Shown in pieces: positions 1 to 6,363 of a stretch of DNA of 10,325 nucleotides. The translations under genes were made by a program, and so were the position numbers. Location: the NCBI GenBank assembly GCA_943330985.1, contig CALQJV010000022.1, positions 1-10,325 of the forward strand, read 5' to 3'. This stretch comes from Chitinophaga pinensis. GTDB taxonomy: Bacteria > Bacteroidota > Bacteroidia > M30B66. A model generated the notes under the pieces. It made no database searches and was not told the origin of the DNA. It worked only from the letters and a program-made list of their open reading frames with translations. Positions within the stretch are counted from its first letter, which is position 1. Each line of letters begins with the position of its first letter.

Positions 1-420
1 CAAAGGGAAATTCATAAATACGAAGAACAACTTGGAATTTCCTTACCCGAAACAAGTAATATAGAGTTTATTAAAGTAATTGTTCCTTGGCTTGGATCGC
101 CTTATAAATATGGGGGAAATTCGATAAACGGAACCGATTGCTCTGGATTTGTTTCCAGTATTTACAGCAGCTTTTTTAAAATCGAATTAGATCGAACGTC
201 TTTATTGATTTATCAGAACGCAAGAAAAATCAACAAATCAGAAGTAAAAGAAGGAGATTTGGTTTTTTTCAAAACAGATGGAAAAAAAGTCTCGCATGTA
301 GGAATAACAATTACTCCCAATCACTTTATTCATGCAAGTTCTAAAAAAGGAGTGGTCGTAAATTCCTTAAATGAACCATACTATTCGAAGACCTTTGTTG
401 CTTTTGGAAGTTACCGATAA
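1..420 (+). CDS. NlpC/P60 family cell-wall cysteine peptidase, 3' part
   Basis: This is the C-terminal catalytic domain of an NlpC/P60 peptidase, a family that typically cuts peptide cross-bridges or stems of peptidoglycan outside the cytoplasm. The reading frame is open from base 1 without a stop, so the gene begins upstream of the window; 139 codons are visible, ending at TAA 418-420. The nucleophile lies in the motif TDCSGF (Cys codon at 139-141). The catalytic His lies in SHVGI (codon 295-297), and the third polar residue is the second His of NHFIHAS (codon 331-333). The spacing Cys-52-His-12-His fits the family, and YKYGG before the Cys is also typical. An internal ATG lies downstream of the catalytic Cys, so it is not a credible start. 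The signal peptide and any N-terminal domain (for example SH3b) would be off the left edge. The substrate cannot be told. The stop abuts the stop of the next gene, which runs toward it. Confidence 0.9.
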   Translation, partial: QREIHKYEEQLGISLPETSNIEFIKVIVPWLGSPYKYGGNSINGTDCSGFVSSIYSSFFKIELDRTSLLIYQNARKINKSEVKEGDLVFFKTDGKKVSHVGITITPNHFIHASSKKGVVVNSLNEPYYSKTFVAFGSYR

Positions 421-990
421 TCATACTTCTTTAGATAGATCTGGCTCCTCCTCTTCGGGGTTATAAACGCTAATGTATTTATCGCGGCGGTCAATTTTTA
501 AATAATAAATGTTTAATCCCACGATTCCCAAAGAACCTATAATTACCAGCCAAAAGCCGGCTCCAAATTCAAGTTTAATAAGCGCCATCATTTTACCCAT
601 TTCAGGCATTTTTTTATCCCACGCTGCGGTAAAAACAAGTTTAAACACCAACATTAACAAAGCGATTACACCTGCAAGAGAAATCGTTATTTTTTCTCGC
701 AATTTTTTCATTGTAAAATTTATAATAATTCCCCCAACACAAAAAATTAAAACGGCTATTGTAAAAGGGTCTGCATGGTTATTCTTCTTGTTTTTTAATG
801 CTTTGTACTCTTCGCTATCTTTTAAATAATCCATCATTCCTGAATCATCAAGCGAAATGTCCCCCGAAATTGCCAAGTCAAATCCATTCATTTTAGCAAG
901 TGTACTTTCATTGCATTTTATTTCAATAAATGGAAGAAAAAAGCAAAGAATTAAAATTGAAAAAAGCCCCGAGTTAATATAGTAGCGCAT
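421..990 (-). CDS. uncharacterised four-helix membrane protein
   Basis: I do not recognise a named family. The 189-residue product has four predicted membrane segments, at about residues 7-24, 75-93, 100-122 and 143-163. The only strongly basic short loop (KKLREK, 95-100) lies between helices 2 and 3. By the positive-inside rule this suggests N- and C-termini in the cytoplasm and a 50-residue acidic loop (25-74) in the periplasm. Helix 1 ends in FFLPFIEIKCN (17-27), followed by GFDLAISG (36-43). Helix 4 opens with EFGAGFWL (141-148). The C-terminal tail is acidic (PEEEEPDL). The PF-x(4)-C then GFDLA arrangement seems familiar from hypothetical Bacteroidota membrane proteins, but that is an impression, not a database result. 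ATG start (988-990), TGA stop. It is transcribed divergently from the SprT-like gene and ends head-on against the NlpC/P60 gene, so no operon partner hints at its job. Confidence 0.8.
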   Translation of the reverse strand: MRYYINSGLFSILILCFFLPFIEIKCNESTLAKMNGFDLAISGDISLDDSGMMDYLKDSEEYKALKNKKNNHADPFTIAVLIFCVGGIIINFTMKKLREKITISLAGVIALLMLVFKLVFTAAWDKKMPEMGKMMALIKLEFGAGFWLVIIGSLGIVGLNIYYLKIDRRDKYISVYNPEEEEPDLSKEV

Positions 991-1070
991 GATTTTAAAT
1001 TGATAAGCAATGTTACGAATAATGCCTTACTAGTTTTATATAAAATCCATGATTTTTTAAGGGCATTTTA

Positions 1071-1092
1071 ATGATACAGTTTATCATATTTG
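1071..1092 (+). promoter_or_regulatory. candidate promoter and operator of the SprT-like gene
   Basis: The element CATATTTG at 1085-1092 matches the Bacteroidota -7 consensus TAnnTTTG except at its first base and sits only five bases before the ATG at 1098. If used, the transcript would be nearly leaderless. A perfect inverted repeat, ATGATA-5-TATCAT (1071-1087), overlaps its upstream edge and could be an operator. There is no clear TTG at the -33 position, so the assignment is weak. Confidence 0.3.
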
Positions 1093-1097
1093 CATAA

Positions 1098-1721
1098 ATG
1101 AAAGAGCAATACACACAAGTTCTCATTAAATACATTCCCGAAACATCTGTTCCGCTTATTGTGAATTGGATTATCGAGTATGGCGTTCATCTTAAAATAA
1201 CAAAAGACCGATCAACCAAGCTGGGCGATTTTAGGCCAACGCTTGGGGTAAATCGCGGACATCGAATAACCGTTAATTATAATTTAAATAAATACGCATT
1301 TCTAATAACGCTCGTTCATGAAATTGCCCATTTCGATACGTGGAATACATACCGGCAGTCGGTAAAACCTCACGGTGTAGAATGGAAGAATGCGTTTAAA
1401 AAACTCATGAGCCCTTTTTTGAGGGAAGATGTATTTCCCGTTGAAGTTCTAAATCGAGTTGTTGCTTATATGAATAATCCAGCCGCAAGTAGTTGTGTGG
1501 ACGAGGATTTATTAAGAATTCTTCGTCAATTTGATTCGGTGATTTTTTTAACCCTCGAAGACCTACCAGAAGACTCTGTTTTTAAGTTAAAAACAGGCCG
1601 TATTTTTAAAAAAGGGAAACAAAGAAGAAAGTATTTCCGATGTGAAGAATTCGGTTCTGGGAAGCATTATTTGATTAATCCCTTAGCCGAAGTTGAACCA
1701 ATTTCTGAAGAAAGCCTTTAG
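1098..1721 (+). CDS. SprT-like zinc metalloprotease domain protein
   Basis: A 207-residue cytoplasmic protein with the SprT-like fold. HEIAH at 74-78 supplies two zinc ligands and the catalytic Glu. His92 in the segment PHGVEW is the expected third ligand, as in SprT and the SprT domain of eukaryotic Spartan. Family members are proposed or known proteases acting on DNA-associated or stress-related substrates; the bacterial substrate is mostly unknown. The C-terminal part (about 161-200, GRIFKKGKQRRKYFRC...KHYLINPLAEV) occupies the place of the SprT zinc ribbon but holds only one Cys (182; another at 133). It therefore cannot bind zinc as a four-Cys ribbon and may instead be a basic nucleic-acid-binding strand set, which is inference. 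The ATG at 1098 follows a 107-base divergent gap. There is no signal peptide. manC follows 99 bases later on the same strand. Confidence 0.85.
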   Translation: MKEQYTQVLIKYIPETSVPLIVNWIIEYGVHLKITKDRSTKLGDFRPTLGVNRGHRITVNYNLNKYAFLITLVHEIAHFDTWNTYRQSVKPHGVEWKNAFKKLMSPFLREDVFPVEVLNRVVAYMNNPAASSCVDEDLLRILRQFDSVIFLTLEDLPEDSVFKLKTGRIFKKGKQRRKYFRCEEFGSGKHYLINPLAEVEPISEESL

Positions 1722-1760
1722 AATTTGTAACTTGCAGCTTTAAACAAAATGAGCATTTTC

Positions 1761-1783
1761 GGAAATTGATATTTTCAATTTTC
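1761..1783. repeat. AT-rich inverted repeat between SprT-like gene and manC
   Basis: AAATTGA (1763-1769) and TCAATTT (1775-1781) are perfectly complementary around a five-base loop. A G-U pair and a G-C pair extend the stem to nine. It lies 40 bases after the SprT-like stop and 37 bases before the manC start. No uninterrupted T run follows, so it is a poor terminator. It could equally be a protein-binding palindrome ahead of manC or chance in AT-rich DNA. Confidence 0.35.
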
Positions 1784-1820
1784 ATTTAAAAGTTCTAACC
1801 ATTAACCTATTCGGAAACAG

Positions 1821-2915
1821 ATGGAAAACAAGCATTTATTTTGCATAATTATGGCTGGCGGCATTGGTAGTCGTTTTTGGCCAATGAGTAAACAGAATTA
1901 TCCAAAACAGTTTTTAGATATATTAGGAACAGGTAAAACGCTTCTTCAACAAACGTATGACCGTTTTGAAAAGTTAATCCCGAAAGAGAACATCTACATT
2001 GTAACGAATAAAAGTTATGATCTATTAGTTAAAGATCAGATTCCAGGAATATCAAGTAACCAAATATTATTAGAGCCATCTCGAAGGAATACGGCTCCTT
2101 GTATTGCTTATGCAATGCATAAAATATCTAAATCCGACCCCTTGGCACAGATTGTTATAGCGCCATCGGATCACTTGATACTTAAAGATGATGTTTTCAT
2201 TGATCAAATTAAAAAAGCATTTTCCTTCACACAAGTATCCGATTCGCTTATAACATTAGGTATTCGACCAAGTCGGCCCGATACAGGTTATGGTTATATT
2301 CAATTTGTTGATTACCATTCTTCGGGAAGTTTTGAGGAAGTTAAAAAGGTGAAAACATTTACAGAAAAACCGAATATTGAATTGGCCAAATCTTTTTTGT
2401 CAAGCGGAGATTTTCTTTGGAATGCAGGCATTTTTATTTGTTCATCGGCCTCACTCATTGCATCCTACGAACAGCATTTGCCAGAAATGAATCAGATTTT
2501 CAAAGACGGAATCGATGTTTATTTCACAGAAAATGAATCTGCATTTATTGAAAGAGCCTATACTCAATGCACGAATATTTCTGTGGATTATGCCATCATG
2601 GAAAAAGCGTCGAATGTTTTCGTTATTCCATCTGAATTTGGTTGGTCCGACTTAGGCACTTGGGGCTCGATGTATGAGAATTCAAACAAAGACGCAAATG
2701 GAAATGCAATTATCGGCAAGCACGTAATGGTAAATAACACAAAGAATTGTGTTGTGAGTGTTCCCAAAGAAAAGCTAGTTGTTATTCAGGGGCTTGAAGG
2801 ATTTATTGTGGTTGAGTCGGATGGTATTTTACTCATTTGTAAAATGGAAGATGAGCAAGAGATTCGTCAAATGGTTACCAATGTAAAGGTTGAAAAAGGA
2901 GAAGAGTTCGTATAG
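1821..2915 (+). CDS. manC: mannose-1-phosphate guanylyltransferase
   Basis: This enzyme makes GDP-mannose from mannose 1-phosphate and GTP in the cytoplasm, feeding GDP-mannose and GDP-fucose sugars into surface polysaccharides and glycans. The 364-residue product shows the full nucleotidyltransferase signature: AGGIGSRFWP (12-21) and PKQF (28-31) for nucleotide binding and catalysis, EPSRRNTAP (85-93), the metal-site motif APSDH (114-118), TGYGYI (155-160), the EKP motif (182-184), WNAGIF (200-205), SVDYAIMEKA (254-263) and FGWSDLGTW (273-281). It is the short, single-function form: the roughly 110-residue C-terminal phosphomannose isomerase cupin of bifunctional ManC/AlgA proteins is absent. 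ATG start, TAG stop. A strong hairpin terminator lies 17 bases downstream. T9SS cargo in some Bacteroidota is anchored to A-type LPS, so a sugar-nucleotide gene near the gld locus is suggestive, but the gene is on the opposite strand and its role is probably general. Confidence 0.95.
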   Translation: MENKHLFCIIMAGGIGSRFWPMSKQNYPKQFLDILGTGKTLLQQTYDRFEKLIPKENIYIVTNKSYDLLVKDQIPGISSNQILLEPSRRNTAPCIAYAMHKISKSDPLAQIVIAPSDHLILKDDVFIDQIKKAFSFTQVSDSLITLGIRPSRPDTGYGYIQFVDYHSSGSFEEVKKVKTFTEKPNIELAKSFLSSGDFLWNAGIFICSSASLIASYEQHLPEMNQIFKDGIDVYFTENESAFIERAYTQCTNISVDYAIMEKASNVFVIPSEFGWSDLGTWGSMYENSNKDANGNAIIGKHVMVNNTKNCVVSVPKEKLVVIQGLEGFIVVESDGILLICKMEDEQEIRQMVTNVKVEKGEEFV

Positions 2916-2932
2916 CTAAATTTATCTCAAAC

Positions 2933-2965
2933 AAAAAAGGCTTTCCGTTTTGGAAAGCCTTTTTT
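2933..2965. terminator. bidirectional intrinsic terminator between manC and gldN
   Basis: A perfect 14-bp stem (2933-2946 with 2952-2965) surrounds the loop GTTTT. Its GC-rich core GGCTTTCC/GGAAAGCC is flanked by A6 on the left and T6 on the right, so read from either strand it is a hairpin ending in a T run. It lies 17 bases past the manC stop and 37 bases past the gldN stop, and can end both converging transcripts. Confidence 0.9.
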
Positions 2966-3002
2966 GTGTAAGCGTGGAGGTTAAACAAATTGAGAATTAT
3001 CT

Positions 3003-3851
3003 TTAGAACTCCCAGAGGTCATGTTCAAAAATTATAATGTCATCTTTAATTCTATTTGACTCTAAGAGCGCATCCATACCTTTTTTGTATTCATTTATTG
3101 ATCGATCAAACACGTTCTCTTCCTTAACAATATAGCTACTAAACTGACGCTTCCAAAATATATCGTCGAAAGATCTTCGCTCCGAAGGATTTTGACGATT
3201 AAACACGTCATATTTGGCTAATAAGGTTCTTGCTTCTGGAAAATACACCCAAAAAAGCGGCTGATCACCCTTGTCTTTATCTTCCTGTTCATATAAAAGA
3301 CAAATCCCTAAAATGCGAACATCCAAAACAGAGCGTTGTTTATCAAAAAACCACTCTTCTTTTATCATCAATTTTTTAACTTTATTAGGGGAGAAACTCT
3401 CTTTTACGGTAATAGTTGTATCAACAGATGGGTCTAACATACTAGGAACCGTTTTCTCGAAACTCTTCTCGGTAATTTTTTTAACATCACCAGGAGTTAA
3501 TTCAACAGAAAAATCATCTGTAGCGCTGCTATAAACACGAAGAGAAACTTCTTCGGTTACTGCTTTGTATAGAACATTGGTTAAGCTTCTTAAGCCATTC
3601 ACATCATTTCCAATTGGGAAATAAAGCGGAAGGTTCATTTTCTCTCTTAAATCGATGTAGCGCGTAATGCGTCTTTTCCACATAACATCGGCCTCTCTAA
3701 TTGGGGCATAAGGAATGGGTTTTCTGCTCGCAATATGATCACGCTTAAAAACACCATCATACGCTTTTTCGTCACCCAATACAGATTGCCCATTTAACAC
3801 TGAAGTAACAAGTGTTAAGAAAACGAGAAATGAAATTCCTTTACGAAGCAT
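3003..3851 (-). CDS. gldN: type IX secretion system protein GldN/PorN
   Basis: GldN is a periplasmic T9SS core protein that binds the lipoprotein GldK; together they form the large ring under the outer membrane contacted by the GldLM motor. The 282-residue product starts with a signal peptide (basic MLRKG, hydrophobic 6-19, likely cut after LNG at 21/22) and lacks a lipobox, as expected for GldN as opposed to GldK. Recognisable family blocks are IREADVMWKRRITRYIDLRE (51-70), the core IKEEWFFDKQRSVLDVRI (163-180), WVYFPEARTLL (201-211), SFDDIFWKRQFSSYIVKEEN (227-246) and the C-terminal EHDLWEF (276-282). It is the last gene of the porP-gldKLMN cluster, beginning 25 bases after the gldM stop. 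ATG start. The terminator at 2933-2965 closes the operon. Loss of GldN blocks T9SS secretion, and gliding where present, in studied species. Confidence 0.95.
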   Translation of the reverse strand: MLRKGISFLVFLTLVTSVLNGQSVLGDEKAYDGVFKRDHIASRKPIPYAPIREADVMWKRRITRYIDLREKMNLPLYFPIGNDVNGLRSLTNVLYKAVTEEVSLRVYSSATDDFSVELTPGDVKKITEKSFEKTVPSMLDPSVDTTITVKESFSPNKVKKLMIKEEWFFDKQRSVLDVRILGICLLYEQEDKDKGDQPLFWVYFPEARTLLAKYDVFNRQNPSERRSFDDIFWKRQFSSYIVKEENVFDRSINEYKKGMDALLESNRIKDDIIIFEHDLWEF

Positions 3852-3876
3852 ATGTGTTGATTTAAGTGAATAAATA

Positions 3877-5454
3877 TTACTTAACCTTATACTGGGCTGT
3901 TAAAGTACGAACGGTTCCATCTGGTCCTTTCGCACGAATATCGCCGAAGAATATTTTGCCGCCCGGTTTTACCTGATTCAATAAAGCGGTAACTGCAGAA
4001 TCAAATCTGTTTCCAGTAACCTGAGCAGTCTTATAAAGACCGCCAATATTCGCACCAAATTCAAAAGAGAGAATAGTAAAGTTTGCTTGAAAATCAAATC
4101 CTTCTAAAACAGCAGATAAATAACCTGCAGATTTTATTTCTCCTAATGAAATTGCTTCTCCGCTTTTCTTTCCAAGAAGCATGGGAGTTGGATCGGGTAT
4201 TCTCTTAACGCGGAATTCGGGAGCACCCATTGAAGATGCTTTTCCAGCAGCATTTTTAACACTAACCGGAATGGTACATTTTGTACCACCTGAAACCTTA
4301 ACAATATAATCGCCTGGTTTAACTTTTGTTAACGTTCCAGTTGCGCCATTTAAACTAGCTTCAATTTTAGTTGGGTCAGAGCCGGGAACAGAAATAGAAA
4401 CAGGATTATCAACACCAATATAAAACACGTTCATCTTCGTTGGAGATACAACAGCTGCCGGTTTAATAGCCATATATTCATATTCAACATCAGAAACTTC
4501 ATCTTTACCTTCCGCATTGATAAATTTCACAGAAGCTTTAATTTTTTGAGCTCCTTCGGAAGATGGGCGTGCTTTGTAAACCACAGAACCATTCTCATCA
4601 ACCTCCGTAATTTGACGACCGTTAACAGTTACATCAGGAGTCATAGAAGAATTAAAAGCAGCCACAAATATTTTTGCTGTGAATTCATCGCCAAGAGTAA
4701 CTACACTTGAAGAAGGAATCATTTGAGCAGCCAGTTTATCAACCTTAATGGTTTTTGCACCAATCGATTTAACCAATTCATTCAATACGGTTCCTTCTGC
4801 ATTTCTAATCTCTGTTTGTATTTGAGTCAATACAGAAACCTGAGCAGCTAATGGAAGGTGATAAAACTTATTAGTTTCCCAAGTTTCAACTCCCGTTCCG
4901 TGTTTCGGTGGATCATTCGTGTCTAAGCCCAACTGAGTTTTCTTAGCAATTTCAGGAGGTAAAACAGAAAGCATGTTCTTCTTAAAAGCAATTAGCTTGT
5001 CTTTTAAAATACGTGCTTTCCCTCCAGAGCCATCAACCGCTTCTCCACACATAATACGCGTACAATTGTCGTATTTATCTTTGTTTTGAACACTGCCAAG
5101 TTTAGTAGCTAATGTATCGGCAACTTCTTTTCCAACCTGATCTTCTGCAGAAATTAATTCGACTTGAATATCATGAATTAGTTTATGAACTTCATCAGAC
5201 CATTTTTTAACCTTGACAGAATTGTCATAAGGGATTTTAGCTCGCGTAGGTTCAAGTGATAATTGTTCCTTTAAAGCAGCATATAACGTTGTATTGTTTG
5301 TCTCGAAGTTTGTATTCGTTTTAACTAGACCATTATTCATGACAACAAAAGCCTCAAGAATTTCCTTGGATACATTTAGGGCAAGAAGCGCCGTAAGTAC
5401 CAAGTACATCATCCCAATCATTTTTTGTCTTGGGGTTTCTTTACCTCCACTCAT
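3877..5454 (-). CDS. gldM: type IX secretion motor protein GldM/PorM
   Basis: GldM is the inner-membrane motor subunit that rotates within or with the GldL pentamer and spans the periplasm to the GldK/GldN ring. The 525-residue protein has a short cytoplasmic N-terminus (GGKETPRQK), one membrane helix at about 13-31 (IGMMYLVLTALLALNVSKE), a helical first periplasmic domain (about 35-240, with coiled-coil character) and a series of beta-rich domains (about 240-330, 335-415, 420-525). FRVKRIPDPTP (414-424) is a hallmark between the third and fourth domains. Arg9, Tyr17 and Glu31, reported as important for motor function in F. johnsoniae GldM, are at the same positions here. Length is as usual for the family. 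Start is ATG in MSGGKETPRQ, the standard N-terminus. It lies 47 bases after gldL. Two cysteines in the first periplasmic domain (131 and 136) could form a disulphide, which is speculative. Confidence 0.97.
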   Translation of the reverse strand: MSGGKETPRQKMIGMMYLVLTALLALNVSKEILEAFVVMNNGLVKTNTNFETNNTTLYAALKEQLSLEPTRAKIPYDNSVKVKKWSDEVHKLIHDIQVELISAEDQVGKEVADTLATKLGSVQNKDKYDNCTRIMCGEAVDGSGGKARILKDKLIAFKKNMLSVLPPEIAKKTQLGLDTNDPPKHGTGVETWETNKFYHLPLAAQVSVLTQIQTEIRNAEGTVLNELVKSIGAKTIKVDKLAAQMIPSSSVVTLGDEFTAKIFVAAFNSSMTPDVTVNGRQITEVDENGSVVYKARPSSEGAQKIKASVKFINAEGKDEVSDVEYEYMAIKPAAVVSPTKMNVFYIGVDNPVSISVPGSDPTKIEASLNGATGTLTKVKPGDYIVKVSGGTKCTIPVSVKNAAGKASSMGAPEFRVKRIPDPTPMLLGKKSGEAISLGEIKSAGYLSAVLEGFDFQANFTILSFEFGANIGGLYKTAQVTGNRFDSAVTALLNQVKPGGKIFFGDIRAKGPDGTVRTLTAQYKVK

Positions 5455-5480
5455 TAGTTCTTTGTTTTGTTTTTAATTAA
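5455..5480 (-). promoter_or_regulatory. A-rich translation leader of gldM
   Basis: No Shine-Dalgarno sequence is present before the gldM ATG. The leader, read on the minus strand, contains TTAAAAACAAAA (complement of 5465-5476), the same 12-mer found before gldL. A-rich leaders are the usual translation-initiation context in Bacteroidota. Confidence 0.4.
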
Positions 5481-5501
5481 TAAAATAATAGAACTATAGT
5501 C

Positions 5502-6308
5502 TTAACGGTTGATGTTCATGGCGGTTAACATGTTGCCATAAACGGTGTTAAGGGAAGTTAGATTCGAAGTCAATTGAGACATTTCCTCTTTATATTTCTT
5601 AGTATCTGCAACAGATTCATGAAGATTGCTCATCAATGACTCAATACCTGTATATAATTTGGCAGTTGCTTCAGAATGCTGAGACGCACCTCTTAATTGA
5701 AGTTCATAAATAGAATTTAATTCAGATAAGTTTTTAGAAACACGCTGAAGTTGCTCTCCGTATGTAGCACCATCTTGGTTTGTCATAGACAATCCAGTTA
5801 AAGACTCAGATGCTTTGTTGTAAGAGTCTGATAAATCATCAACACTCTGAGACGCCTTTTTAATACTTGAAACGTATTCGTTTGTAGCAACAGAAGCATC
5901 CGTGATGTCTGCTAATTTTGATGTGTTGTCACCTAGTGTTTTCAAGCTATTACCTAAACTTGCGATTAACTCTGGACCAACTTTCGCCTCTTCTAGCATT
6001 TTGTCTAATTGCTGTGATACACCATCTTTATTTGATGCGATAGCTTTTTTGTTATGCCCATCTTCATCGTCATGCATTCCAGCTAACTCTGGATATACTA
6101 ATGACCAATCTGGATCTTCATGTGGTTTTTCAAATGCAGAAATAGCGAAAATTACAGCTTCCGTCAATAGACCCACAGTTAACATTTCATTTGCTCCAGG
6201 CCAGTGAAGAATTTTAAAAAGGGCTCCAACGATAACGACTGCTGCTCCAAGTCCGTAGACCATCCCCATAAATCGTTTCCCTTTTTTTGATGCAAGAAAA
6301 TTAGCCAT
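5502..6308 (-). CDS. gldL: type IX secretion motor protein GldL/PorL
   Basis: GldL forms the inner-membrane ring that, with GldM, turns proton flow into rotation. The 268-residue protein has two membrane helices (about 15-33 and 43-59) joined by a short loop (LHWPGANE), then a long cytoplasmic helical tail. Charged residues reported as functionally important or conserved in F. johnsoniae GldL (Tyr13, Lys27, His30, Glu49, Glu59, quoted from memory) have counterparts here: Tyr18, Lys32, His35, Glu50 in helix 2, and Glu60. The conserved WSLVYPEL (68-75) follows. The tail is rich in heptad-like Leu/Ser/Asn stretches and holds a duplicated motif, NLSELNSIY (193-201) and NLTSLNTVY (249-257). Start ATG, stop TAA. 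It lies between gldK (55-base gap) and gldM (47-base gap), the invariant gldKLM order. Confidence 0.96.
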   Translation of the reverse strand: MANFLASKKGKRFMGMVYGLGAAVVIVGALFKILHWPGANEMLTVGLLTEAVIFAISAFEKPHEDPDWSLVYPELAGMHDDEDGHNKKAIASNKDGVSQQLDKMLEEAKVGPELIASLGNSLKTLGDNTSKLADITDASVATNEYVSSIKKASQSVDDLSDSYNKASESLTGLSMTNQDGATYGEQLQRVSKNLSELNSIYELQLRGASQHSEATAKLYTGIESLMSNLHESVADTKKYKEEMSQLTSNLTSLNTVYGNMLTAMNINR

Positions 6309-6330
6309 TGTTTTTTTTGTTTTTAAAAGT
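6309..6330 (-). promoter_or_regulatory. A-rich translation leader of gldL
   Basis: Upstream of the gldL ATG the minus strand reads TTAAAAACAAAAAAAACA (5' of the start), with runs of five and eight A and no Shine-Dalgarno match. Its 12-mer TTAAAAACAAAA (complement of 6315-6326) is repeated before gldM at nearly the same distance. It probably keeps the start site unstructured and accessible, and may favour strong initiation. Confidence 0.4.
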
Positions 6331-6363
6331 TAGAAGTAAGTGAATTGATTTGTTTGTTGTTTA

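Noticed and set aside
1021..1067. AATGCC...GGCATT inverted repeat in the divergent gap
   Set aside because: Six-base arms 35 bases apart are expected by chance and have no supporting context.
3271..3534. Open frames antisense to gldN, gldM, gldL, gldK, porP and the 421-990 gene
   Set aside because: They have no recognisable domains or suitable upstream signals, and lie wholly opposite well-supported genes; they are shadows of those genes' codon use.
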